Shown here one piece after another: positions 1 to 11,117 of a DNA stretch of 64,000 bases (the first letter of the stretch is position 1; the number at the start of each line of letters is the position of its first letter). Source of the DNA: Tribonema minus (lineage: Eukaryota > Sar > Xanthophyceae > Tribonematales > Tribonemataceae); NCBI GenBank assembly GCA_017506865.1, contig JAFCMP010000546.1:1-64000 (forward strand), read 5' to 3'. Both the position numbers and the translations under genes were made by a program. The notes under the pieces were generated by a model. The model was not told where the DNA came from. It searched no databases and worked only from the letters and a program-made list of their open reading frames with translations.

Positions 1-366
1 CTCCACAGTGACCTTATCGCACCATAGCGGCAGTTGTGGCTGTCGCATGCTGGCAGTTGCAGCTGTTCGCACTGCTTGCCGGTGGCAGACCACCATGGCC
101 ACTACAACGCCTAGCTGTCTCACTACAACAACACGCCGGCGGGCGAGAGCTGCCCGTCATGATGCGGTAATGCTGCTAGCGAGTATATCAACTCCTTGAG
201 CCCCCCCTTCCACAATTTCCCGCCGCCATCGCCAAGACAAGGCTGAGGCCGCTCCGCAAGCAAAAACTTCAACACCAGATTCAATGCGACTATCCCACTT
301 CAACAGTCTGACTGCGTCAGATCTGACCCCTACCGATGTCAGCTTGGTGTTGAAGTACTGCCCTTT
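1..366. other. left-edge intergenic sequence
   Basis: This is the region downstream of the URB1-like stop codon. I see no supported gene. A 63-codon open frame at 8-199 is Arg/Thr-rich and has no family resemblance. CTTCAACA-type oligomers near 268-305 belong to a short motif that recurs through the window. Confidence 0.5.
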
Positions 367-3300
367 CTAACACTCCGCCAACCCGTCCCGACCCGTATAC
401 TCAAGCGCGAACTCACCGTCATCGTCAGAGATGAGGCTTAGGCCACCCCGGCCCTCCCGTTGCTCGCACTCTGCCTGCTCCAGCAGCTGTTCCAGCAAGG
501 CACGGGCCGCGCCACCGCCGCCGCCGCTGCCGCTGCTGCCGCCACCGATGTCACCGCCGCCGATACTGTCGGCGCCGCAGCCGCTAGCATGCAGCCCGTG
601 CAGCAGCGCGCGCACGACGCGGCTCAGCGCCGCGCTGCCGCAGCGGTCGGCGCACGCGTGCAGCGGCGCCGCCAGTGCGCGCAGCGCGTCTGCGGCAGGT
701 GGCGGCGGCGTTGCAAGCAAGCGTCAGTGAGGTTTGTGAGAGCGGCGGCGGCAGCGCTGCAAGCCAGCGTCAGATAGGATTGTGTGAGCACTGCTGCCTG
801 ATTGGTTAACGGGGCATGCGCGCAGGCGTGAATCGCCTGTGGATTGCCTGAGGAGCGCTGGTGCGCGGCAGCGTTACAGTGCTCAGCAGCACTGCGGCGC
901 CTGCGGCGCGCCCCCTTGTGACGTTCATGGTGAGCACGCTGCATGGTGAGATATTCTCCAGAAGCAGAAAGCGTGCAGGGTGCAGTCACCATGTACGGGT
1001 GGCAGATTTGAGCACCGTCACATGGCAGTGTGACACCGCGCAGCAGCTGTGTTGAAAGAGCGCACAACCCAGTTGTACTGTGTGCAGAACGCCTTCACGC
1101 AGTAGCTTGCGTGTTGTGACTGGCATGCGCTCACGGCAGCCCCTCAGATGACAGACGTTGCGATCCCCCGTTTATGACAGTTGCCACATAAAGCAGTGAT
1201 TGTGCACAAAATGCACCTTCAAGCGTCGAGTTGGCGCATGCAGTCCTGCACCATGGAGCTACTCAGCGAGCATAGGTGCCCCCCCCTCCTGACGTCAGCA
1301 CAAAGGACGCGCCGGCACTGCACTGTAGGCTGAGCCACCACGTCCGCGAACAATGCCCATGCCCTGCCTGCACACGCCTGAAACACTACCTCATCAAGCG
1401 AGGGAGCCCAACAGCTGACAAAAACAAGACGCGATCGCCCACTCACCATCTCCCTTGGCGTCTGGCTGCAGCGCCGCCGCCGCCGCCGCTGCGCACAGCG
1501 CCTCCAAGAACGCGCGCACCGCTGGCGTCTGCCATACGCGTGCCTCCGCCGCCGCCGCCGCTGCTGCCGATGCCGCGCTCGCCTCCACCGCCGCCTCCGC
1601 CGCAGCTTCGCTGCAAGTGCGCAGCAGCGCCACCAGCGCTGCGCACATGTGCCGCCCCGCTTCGTGTCCGAGCTTCCCCCGCAGCGCGACGTCCACTATG
1701 AATGAGTCGCCAAAAACGATGCTCAGGAGCTGCGGCAGCATGTCCGCCGCCGCAGCGCTGCTGCCGCCGCCGCTGCCAGCAGCGGGCGCGGCACCAAGTG
1801 GAGAATCGTCTATGCCTCCGCTGTCCCCGAAGGTGTCCAACGCTGTGTCCCTGGTGTCCATTGCAGCAGCACTCAGAACAGCTACTGACAGCAAGCGGAG
1901 CGCTGCCACCAGCACCTCCTCCGCACCGCCGCTGCCGCTGCCGCCGCGCCTTGACAGCAGCAGGCGCAGCTGCGCGCACGCCTGCCGCGCCGCCAGCGGC
2001 AGCTCCGCCGCGTGCAGGCGCCGCAGCCGCCGCGCGACAACTCCCTCTACTTCTGGCCGCGCCAGCGCGCACGTGCTGCCGCTGCCGCCGCCGCCGGTCG
2101 GCATGAACGCCTGCGCGAGCACGCGCCACATCGGCTCCTCCTCCACGCTCGCCGCCGCCGCCGCCGCTGCCATTGCGCCTCTGCCGCCGCCAGCGCCAAC
2201 CTCGTCGAACGCCGCACTGAACGCGCTGCGGCAGAAGTCGCCCGGGCTGAGCGCTGCTGCCTCCGCTGGCCACGGCGCGGCGCCAAGCAGCGCGCGCGCG
2301 TACCGCGCGAGCCCCATGTCCCCCGTTCCCCCGTTCACGTGCGCAGCGGCAGCAGCAGCAGCAGCGGCGCCGCCGAGCGCTGACTCAATGACCCCCGCGA
2401 GGGGGGCGGGGTCGGCGTGCAGGTGCAGCGACCGGAAAGCAACGTTCGCGGCGAGTCTCCGCAGCTCGCTACCCCCGCCGCCGCCGCTGTCGCTGCCGCT
2501 GCCGCTGCCGCCGCCGCCGCCGCTGCCGCCGCCGCTGCTGCTGCCGCCCGCAGCGAGCGCGTCGAGCGCCGCGACGAGCAGCGGGCTGAATTCAATGTTG
2601 AAGTCGGGGGCGAGGGCGGCGCCGAGAGCGCGCGCGCCGCGCTCTGCGCCCTCGATGCCGCGCAGCGCGAGGCGGTGGCGGTCGGCGTGCGCGGCCTGCG
2701 TCAGCGCTAGCAGCGCGGGGATGCCGTCCTCGCTGGCCTGCGGCGGCAGCGGCGGCGGCGGCAGCGGCGGCGCGTCAGCGATTCGCTGCGGGCGGGCTGA
2801 CACCGTTTGTTGTGCACGGTGGAGATTGACGTCCCTCGGCGCTATGAGATCGTAGAGCATCCGTCGGCGCTATCAGGACGTAGAGCAGGGTGCAGCCGCA
2901 GGGCATGTATGTATGGCTGCTCTTGCACCGGCCGTGTCCACAAGGAATGAGCCAACAGGATTAAGCCAACAGGAGCAGTTCCACCGCCACCCTACTGTCC
3001 TGTGTACGTCTGCGCTGTCCGCAGCGGGAAGTGATGCCTGTAGTCTACACTGAACCTGTTTATTCATAGGTTTCAATAATTTCGTCATCACATTGGAAAC
3101 AACGAGCGCATAACAAACATGAATCAATGATACCACTACATTGGAAAACCAAGTGGAGAGTTCAGTGAAGCCTCCAAGCAGACAGTGCACCAGAGCAGCA
3201 GCTAGAGATGGTTGCATCAAACATTCAAGAATCAAGCAAAGTCATGGGACAAAATCAACTACGCACCTCATCCACCCACAGCTGGGCCTCGCCCTCCGCC

Positions 3301-6300
3301 GCTGCCCCCGCCACACAAAACAGCCCCGTAGACAGCAGCCCCGAAATCGCCGCTTGCCGAGCAGCTGCGCGTTCACCATCCCCCTCCCCCCCGCGCTCCG
3401 CCGCCAGCATGGCGCGCAGCACCACCGCCAGAGGCGCCTCCGCCACCGCCGCCGCCACCGCCTTCGCTGGCGCTGCTGCCGCCACACCCTCCCCCGGCTT
3501 GACGGCCGCGGCAGCAGCGCTGGCGGCAGCAGCGCCGTCGCCGCCGCCGCCGCCCGCTGCTGCTGCTGCCTTCGGCGCCGCCAGCCACGCGCCCGGCGGC
3601 GCGCGCGCCTCGGCGAGCAGCGCCAGCAGCGCGCGCCGCAGCAGCGGCGGCGCCGCCGCGAGCGCCGCCGCCGGCGGCAGCAGCTTGAGCAGGTCGAAGC
3701 GCGCGGCGTCGACGGCGGCGGGGAGGTGGCGCGCGTAGAGGCGCAGCGCCGCGAGCGCGCGGCCGTAGATGTACGTCGTCTGCGTTTCTTGTGCCTGATA
3801 GTTTTGGTCGTTGACGGCGGTGGGATGCGGGGGGGGGGGGGGGGGCGTGGCGGAGGGAGAGTCAGGTTGGAAAGTTGAAGAATGCGGCAGGAGGGTCGTG
3901 TGCCGCACATAGCCGTGATCGCGTTGATGTCGATACATTTATACAGTGCGTAGATGTGTGCACGTAGTGTATGCGCTCCATGTAAATATGTACGCGCGCA
4001 GTGCGTGTGTGTATGCTTGAGGCACGGCATGCATGTGGTTCAACATCAGCGGCGGAGCATCACCTCAGTTTCCTCTGTAGCGCCATCCCCGCCCATTGCC
4101 CCTGCTGCCTCCTTTGCCGCCACCGCCGCCGACCCCGCCGCCGCCGCCGCTGCCGCCGGTGCGGTAAACGGGTCCAGCCGTGCGCGCAGCGCCAGGATCG
4201 TCTGCACCTCGGGCAGCTGCGCGCGTAGCTGAGCACTGAGGGCGGCGCGCGCATCCGCAGCAGCGCTCAACCGGCGCAGCAGCGCGCCGGCGCGCGCGAG
4301 CGCCGCGCACAGCAGCGTGAGCGTCGATGCTTGCACGAGCGGGCTCGGGCTCAGTATCCCCTGGAAAAGGGGGGGAAGGGGGGGGGGAGGGGGGCACAGA
4401 CGGCGAGGGGTCAGTCACTGGCGCGGGAGCTGCTGTAGCGGAGCGATTGGCGCTGGCGTCGCAATGCAACGCAGAACGCGCCGCGGGGCGCAGAGTACCG
4501 GCAGCAGGGCTCAAGCAGTGTGTGCAGCGCGCCCGATTAAGAGGGCTAGTGTGCAGGGGGCCGCTGGGCGCTGCGCGGCACGATTTCCCAGCGCGGCCCT
4601 GCTCTCGGGCGCTCAGCACCCCGTTGCTCGCCAGTTCTTTCAAGCAGGCTATCAACAGGAGACGCCCTTTATCATGAACGAACCGCAGCAAAGCCTTCGT
4701 CACCCCCCGAACCCTGAAGAAAGAACCCTCCCGGCGCACCTTGGTGAACTCCTTCTTGCCCAGCGCGGGCGGCAGCACCAGCGCCGCGAGCGCTGCCGCC
4801 GCCGCGCCGCTCAGGTCGCCGCGCGGCAGCGGCGCGCACCGCAGCACCTCCGCCAGCAGCGCGTAGCCGCGCAGGCAGCGCGGCGTCGCGCGCGGCTCCA
4901 GCGAGGCAGCGCTCAGGCTCTCCAGGAACGGCGCCAGCAGCGGCGGCGTCGCGCGCAGCACCGCCACGAGCAGCGCGCGCGCCGCCGCGTCGGACTGCGC
5001 CGGCAGCAGCAGCGCGGCGCGTGCGACGGCGCGCGGCGGCTCCGGCAGCGCGGCGGCGGCGGCGGCGCCGGCACCGGCGGCGGCGACGCCGGCCGCGTGC
5101 GAGAGGAACGGCGACAGCGCCGCGTCGGTCAGCAGTGCCGTCAGCAGCGTGAGGCTGCGCTTGCGCACGCGAGCGTGCGGCGACTCGAAGGCCGCCGCAC
5201 GCAGTGCGTCCATGGCGTCCGCGCAGAAGAACGAGACGCGCGCGCGCTGCGCCGCGCCGCCTCCGCCGCCGCCGCCGCTGCGCTGCACGGGCGCCCTGAG
5301 CACGTACTGATCCATGAGCCGCAGCACGAGGAGCGCCGTGGGCGCGGCGTCCTCCGCCAGCGGCGCGCGCAGCGCCTGCGACAGCGCCGCGCTGCCGGGG
5401 CGGCGCGCCGCCGGCGCGAGCAGGCGCGCGCGCACCGCGGCGTCGCCGCCGTCGAACAGCGCCGCCAGCAGGCGCACGCACGCGTGGCGCACGTCCGGGC
5501 GCCACTCGCCGTCGCCGTCGCCGCTGCGCGCGATGCCGCGTACCGTCGGCAGCAGCGCGAGCGCGGCGGCGGCGGCGGCGCTCGGCGCCGCGGCGGCGGC
5601 ACCGCGCTTGGCGGCAAGGCGCGCGAACGCGCGGCCGCCAAACGCGACGTGGCGGCTGAGCTCGCGCGCGGAGGTGCGGTTGAAGCGCGCCAGCGCCGCC
5701 AGCAGCGCGAGCGTGGCGCGCTCCGCGGCCTCGCCGCCCGCGCCCGCGAGCTGCTGCTGCAGCGCGGGCAGCCGCTCCTTGAGAAGGCGGCGGCAGAGCG
5801 CGGCGCCGGCGGCGGTGGCGGCGCTCGCGGCGCGGCCGCGCGCCGCCGCCGCCAGGCACGCCACCGCCGCGGCGAGCAGGTCCGTGTGCGCCGCTGTGAG
5901 CGCCCTGCTCTTGTTCCGCTGATCCAGGTCGAATAGCACGAAGAGCTCCGCAGCGTCCGGCGACGCCGCAAGGTAGGCGCCCAGCAGTCCCAGCGGCGCG
6001 CCGCTGCTGCGCGCGTCCGAGGCGCCGCCACGCTGAGAGGCTGCGCCGCCGCCGCCGCCGCCGCCGTCGGCATCAGCGACGTCGTCGCGGTCCTCCGGCA
6101 GCAGCAGGCTGTCGTGCTCCCGCCGGATCTGCGCCGCAGCTCTGCCTAGGCCCTGCACCAGCACCGTCTCGTTGTCGCTGTTGAGTATCGCTGTGAAGTC
6201 CACAACATCCAGCACCCAGCTCTCGCTCAGGGCCACCCTCCCCTCAGCGATGCCAAGCGCCAAAGCCATGGCGGCGAGCGGCGTTCCTGTTGCCAGTCCA

Positions 6301-6308
6301 GTCGGCAC
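367..6308 (-). CDS. URB1: URB1/Npa1-like nucleolar pre-ribosome-associated protein, 5 exons, about 1,385 aa
   Basis: Exons (transcript order) are 6308-4620, 4360-4064, 3779-3267, 2785-1447 and 689-367; every junction phase closes and the stop is TAG at 367-369. The N-terminal ~450 residues are alpha-solenoid and follow the URB1 N-domain order. There is an ELFVLFDLDQRNKSRAL segment, then paired Leu/Ala helices around RELSRHVAFGGRAFARLA and VRHACVRLLAALFDGG, then the LVLRLMDQYVL and KRSLTLLTALLTD helices. Exons 1-2 join across ASNG|GILSPSPLVQASTLTLL, matching the family's paralysed HEAT-like repeats, and PEVQTILALRARLDP follows. URB1 acts in early 60S subunit assembly (C/D and H/ACA snoRNP-containing pre-60S particles) in the nucleolus. 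The human protein is about 2,270 aa, so this one is short; much of the loss is C-terminal. Ala/Gly runs interrupt it. Start: first Met of the open frame; a second Met lies 13 codons on. A further 5' exon cannot be excluded. The family call rests on recalled similarity. Confidence 0.65.
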
Positions 6309-6983
6309 TTACCAGTAAGTTGCCAGTAAGATGCAACCTCACCTCGCGTTTTACTGTGCTTAGCAATGGTAACAGATTCACGCAGGTGCTGCCTTCAATA
6401 ATGCTTTGGAGTGTTCCAGCTGTCTATCAGATCATGCTCCAGGGTTAGCAACAGCTGTTGCAGATTACTGTTGATGACGAGGGGCAACACAAGACAGAAG
6501 ATGTCAGCATTGCACTCTATTGGTGGTACCGGGACTCTGCTCAGGTGATGGGTTTGCCGAGGTCCCACTGCCAAGAGATTTGCAAGTTCAAAAGCGGTGA
6601 CTCTCACAATATCAGAACTTCAAGGTGCAGTGAGGGCAGTGCACGCAAAACACAGGCTCGAATAAGTGCCTTAAATAGCACCATCGTACTGCGTGCCTGA
6701 GAGCTGCTGGAGCGCATCAGGTGAGTCAAGAGCTGCTGTAGCGCAAGTGCACCTGAGAACGACGCTGAGCAGCGGCAGCGCATAGGCAGTAAGCGCATAG
6801 TGTATAGTCCTTGCAGCTTGATCGTAGTGTATGCCTGCTGTAATGCAACAGATTGTCTGAGAGGTGGTACAGGGCAGCGCCAGGGCGCAATCAGCGCTCA
6901 GTGACGAGAGCAAAGAGGATGACATTGACGAGTGCACTCTATTTACTCACCCGCAGTATGTTTGCAATGTCTTCGCTGCCAGC
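6309..6983. other. divergent intergenic region between URB1-like and ankyrin genes
   Basis: About 675 bp separate the two divergent start codons and should hold both promoters. Minus-strand frames at 6395-6607 and 6604-6798 are Leu-rich and could conceivably be a further 5' exon of the URB1-like gene, but no convincing splice pair was found. The oligomer AAAGCGGTGACTCTCAC near 6588 recurs almost identically near 9495. Confidence 0.4.
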
Positions 6984-8668
6984 ATGAGTGATTCGCCACA
7001 TGCTGCCAAGAGGATGAAAAGGTCTGAGCCAGCAGGGCCGGACGGCGACGCGGCGCTGTCGGCTGCGGCGAGCGCCGCGGCAGCTGCGGCGAGCGCCGCG
7101 GCCATGAACGCCCGCCTCATCCTGGCTGCGGGCTTCGGAGATGTCGATGGCGAACGGGCGCTGCTGGCGCAAGAGGCGGCGGTGACGGCATCTGACGGGG
7201 AGGGGAGGACTGCGCTCATGTTGGCGGCAATGTACGGCCACGTCGACTGCGTCAGGGCGCTGCTGGCGCAGAATGCAGCGGTGCAGTCGACGGGGAGGGG
7301 AGCACTGCGCTCATGTGGGCAGCAATGTACGGCTACGTCGACTGTGTCACGGCGCTGCTTGCGCACAATGCGGCGGTGCAGGTGACGGCAGTTGACGGGG
7401 AGGGGGAAACTGCGCTCATGTCCGCGGCAATCGGTGGCCACATCGACTGCGTCAGGGCGCTGCTGGCGCACAATGCGGAGGTGCAGGTGACGGCAGTTGA
7501 CGGGGAGGGGGAAATCGCGCTCATGAAGGCAGCAATGAATGGCCACGTAGACTGTGTCGCGACGCTGCTGGCGCACGACGCAGAGGTGCAGGTGACAGCA
7601 GTTGACGGGGAGGGGATAACTGCGCTCATGTGGGGAGCGATGAACGGCCATGTAGGCTGTGTCACGGCGCTGCTGGCGCACGACGCAAAGGTGCAGGTGA
7701 CGGCAGTTGACGGCACCGGGGATGGGGAAACTGCGCTCATGTGGGCAGCAATGTACGGCCACGTCGACTGTGTCACGGCGCTGCTGGCGCACGATGCAGA
7801 GGTGCAGGTGACGGCAGGTGACGGGAAGGGGAGAACGGCGCTCATGTTGGCAGCAAACACCGGCTACATCGACTGCGTCAGGGTGCTGCTGAAGCATGAC
7901 GCGGCGGTGACGGCAGTTGACGGGAGGGGGAGAACGGCGCTCATGTGGGCAGCAGACGCCGGCTGCGTCGACTGCGTCAGGACGCTGTTAGCGCATGACG
8001 CGGCGGTGACGGCAGCTGACGGGAAGGGGAGAACGGCGCTCATGCGGGCAGCAAGGAACGGCCATGTAGACAGTATCACACATCTGCTGGCGCACGATGC
8101 GGAGGTGCAAGTGACGGCAGTGGACGGGAGGCGGGAAACGGCGCTCATGCGGGCAGCAATGACAGGCCACGTAGGCTGTGTCACGGCGCTGCTGGCGCAC
8201 GACGTGGAGGTGCAGGTGACGGCAGTTGACGGGGAGGGGAGAACGGCGCTCATATGGGCAGCAAGCACCGGCCGCGCTGACTGCGTCACGACGCTGCTGG
8301 CGCACGACGCGGAAGTGCAGGTGACGGCAGTTGACGGGAGGCGGCGAACGGCGCTCATGTAGGCAGCGAGGAACGGCCACGTCGGCTGCGTCGCGGCGCT
8401 GCTTCAGCACAGGGCGGCGGAACAGGTCGCAGCAGTCGACAGGGAGGGGAGCACGGCCTTCCGTCTGGCAGTGCTGGGATCACACAAGAGTGTTATCGCA
8501 AAGCTGATGAGGGCAGGCGCCGATATAGGGCTGCCGGCCGAGTACACGGTAGTCCGAGACATGATCACCGACATGTGTGAGTTTATCGACATACCTGAGC
8601 GTGTGAATGAGATCGTGGTCGCGTTCGCGCAGAGGGCGTTGCAGGCACGCGCCTCAGGCCCCCCATAG
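6984..8668 (+). pseudogene. ankyrin-repeat protein gene, intronless, disrupted by a frameshift and a nonsense codon
   Basis: From ATG 6984 the reading starts with a basic KRMKR stretch that could be a nuclear localisation signal, followed by an Ala-rich linker. About 14 ankyrin units of 33-37 residues follow, each with a TALMxAAxxGHVDCVxALLAHDA core. Units are very alike at the DNA level, so the array expanded recently. One unit near 7291 lacks about 10 nt (GTGCAG runs straight into TCGACGGGG), which shifts the frame. A TGG codon of the ATG-TGG-GCA motif is TAG at 8360-8362; the frame is otherwise open after it for another 100 codons to a TAG just past 8665, including a degenerate last repeat and a non-ankyrin C-terminal tail with VVRDMITDMCEFIDIPERV. 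With two independent breaks I read it as a young pseudogene; assembly error or use of the inner ATG at 7313 are alternatives. It shows no exon-edge copies, having no introns. Confidence 0.7.
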
Positions 8669-11117
8669 TCGGCGGTCATGGTGCGTCCCGCTGAGAAAGC
8701 TGTGCGCAATTACGTCTTGTCGGCACAATGTACAACGTTGTGTACACAATGTTCCTCGTTCGAAACTGTGCATTCTGTGTTGACGGTTCTTGCTTCGTTC
8801 ACCGCTGCTCATGTTTGCAATAATTTATGTGTATAATGTAACAACGTACGTACGCTGTCACATTAGTCTACATCTCAGTCGCAACCTCTTTGAATAACCA
8901 GCATCATTCAGTGCGAGCACTGCGAACGACTTCACTTTTTTCTCCTTGAGCTTCGTTCGCAAGGGCGCTGATCAGCATGCCCCCAGGCGTGCGCTTGACG
9001 GCGTCGTGGCGACTGGCCAGAGGCCAGGCCCAACCGAAGGTAAGCCGTCAGGACCTGCTCGGCCTTGTGCCATTAAGGCCGTCGCCATGCCCTGTTTGGT
9101 GTTCAGGCTCAGCGTTCTCCAACACGTCCGGCACCATCTGGCCGCTCACAGTGTCGTCGTCTTGTAAATTTGCCGGTGTTGTTGCTGGTGCTGCTCCCCC
9201 ACCATCGTCAACGACTTGCGTAATTCCTGAACTGCTGCTGCTGCTGCTGCTGTATCAGTTGCTGAGCATCCTGGTGGTGCTGCGGATGCTGCGATGCCCG
9301 CGGGGCTGCTGCGATGCCCCAGCTGTACCTGAGTGCTGCGATAGTAAACCGCTCTGTGTAGAACGGACACTGTCCAGCATCTGCGGCACGGCAGCGAAAG
9401 GGGGGGCGCGAGTTCGGCTGGCCAATTGAAAATAGGGCCAGGCAGGTGGGCACACATCATCATCAACATCAACTTCATCAATTGCAACTTCAAAGCGGTG
9501 ACTCTCACAAAAGATCACGAGGTTAGAGAACCATTTGATGACAAACATGTTTGCAGGATCAACAAATGTGTGTGTGGCTCAGTTTTGTCCACGAGCATTA
9601 AGTGCACGTTGTATGCTCAGGCATCCACTTGCAGATAGTGCCTGACTCCAGCAATGCATTGGGTATTTACCGCAGATGAGCGAGTGACATGCCATAGAGT
9701 TCCAAGGTTCGAGGGCTCCTGTATGATGTCTCAGCGCATTTCACATTTTGAACCTCAACCTTAGTCTAGAGGCCCAGAGAATGGGAGTTTCTGAGTTGAG
9801 ACTTCTCATTCCTGGAACCCAGCTGGAGCAACACTGAGGGAAGCCCAACACTCAAGCATTGGACTGTGCAGCTAGCTCTGAAGGACACCTACACTGACTC
9901 AGGATACCTAACTTTTCGCTGTACTCTCTCTGTTTCCCCAGACAGGCGACCACGAATCACCTTCAACATCGCGTGTCACTCATCCCACATCAAGCATCAT
10001 CACCCATTGCCGTGTTGATTTTTTGTATTACTCACAATCCAAGAACTGCTGCATGCACAATAGAAGAGCTGACTGCTGAGCCGCATGGTCAAACACATAG
10101 CCACACAACATCACGAGCAGCACATAAAAAAGACGTGAAACTAATGACTTCGAGCATCAGGCATACCATGTCCCAATTAGGTGCTCGGCTGCTCTGAATT
10201 CACAGATGCAATGCGCAACTGCTGTTTGTGCGAATCAAGCGAAGTGCTGCTGCTGTGGCGGCTGGCTCTGATGTAGGGGGTACATGGCGGCAGGGGTATG
10301 CGCCCCCCGCCTGCCTCCGCCCTTTTCACCACTGCCGACCGGTATCAAGACGGACGTGAAATATGCAACCCACTACAGCGATCACCCGCGCCCCCTAGGC
10401 CCCCTAGCCCCCCCAACCCTGCTGAGGAATACCCCGATACACACATGCACGGAAAGCACATGGTAGTGATACGATGCCCGCTGCTGCTGCTGCTGCTGCT
10501 GCTGCTGCGGGCGGCGGGCGCAACCGGAATGGTCGCGCACCGCTCCCCTCAAAGGGGGTCGTGTGCGCGCGCTCTTTCTGCTAGTGGCACCTGCCGCGCG
10601 GCTTCGCGCACGCAGGCCACGCACACCCCCACCAAAACGGCAGCGGCGCACCGCAAACGACGACCTTTGGCACTGACTTACGGTCCCAAAAACTGACAAA
10701 GTCCCCCCTCACGCCCCCCAAATCCAACAAGTCCCCCGTCCCCCCTCCCCTCCCCCCCCGCGACCTGATTCGCCGCCCCTAGATCAGTGCAGCTCTTCAG
10801 TACTGTACAGTGTTGCTGCCCATCCGCACTCCGTGCGAGGAGGGCGCCCGTTGCTCGCTGCTGCGGCTGCCCGTGACCGCGGCAGCAGCGGCCGCGTGCA
10901 GCACCGCTCCTCATCCCTGGGACGCAAACCGATGCTTGCAATAACCCCCCCAACCCCCACCACCTTTCCGCCCCTTCCTGACCAGGCTGTTGCGCTGCCT
11001 CCCGCGCCCCCCCCGCCCCCGAAGCTGCTCCCCGCCTCCCTGATCAAGCGCCCCCTGCGCCGTGCTGTTCAACCCAAGGGCTGCAGCAGCGCACCGCAGA
11101 CATGCTGCATCAGCGGC
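8669..11117. other. intergenic region between ankyrin gene and MYB 3' end
   Basis: These 2.4 kb carry no gene I can support. The + frame 8977-9429 and the - frame 10678-10953 have no recognisable domains. There is a short CTG run at 9235-9253 and a longer (GCT)n run at about 10480-10508. The MYB 3' UTR should lie in the right-hand part. The motif CAACTTCAAAGCGGTGACTC near 9488 matches the one near 6588. Confidence 0.4.
10480..10508. repeat. (GCT)n trinucleotide run
   Basis: About ten uninterrupted GCT units lie in intergenic DNA. Similar CAG/CTG runs sit at 9235-9253, about 17880-17940 (coding poly-Gln) and 27528-27566. Confidence 0.9.

Noticed and set aside
1455-2855. Long + strand open frame of 466 codons
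   Set aside because: Shadow of URB1-like exon 4; Ser/Pro/Ala-only composition and no splice context.
7333-7897. Minus-strand open frames over the ankyrin gene with regular repeats
   Set aside because: The periodicity comes from the ankyrin array read in antisense.
8977-9429. Possible + strand gene of 150 codons
   Set aside because: No domain, no splice support, and a CTG run supplies its poly-Leu.
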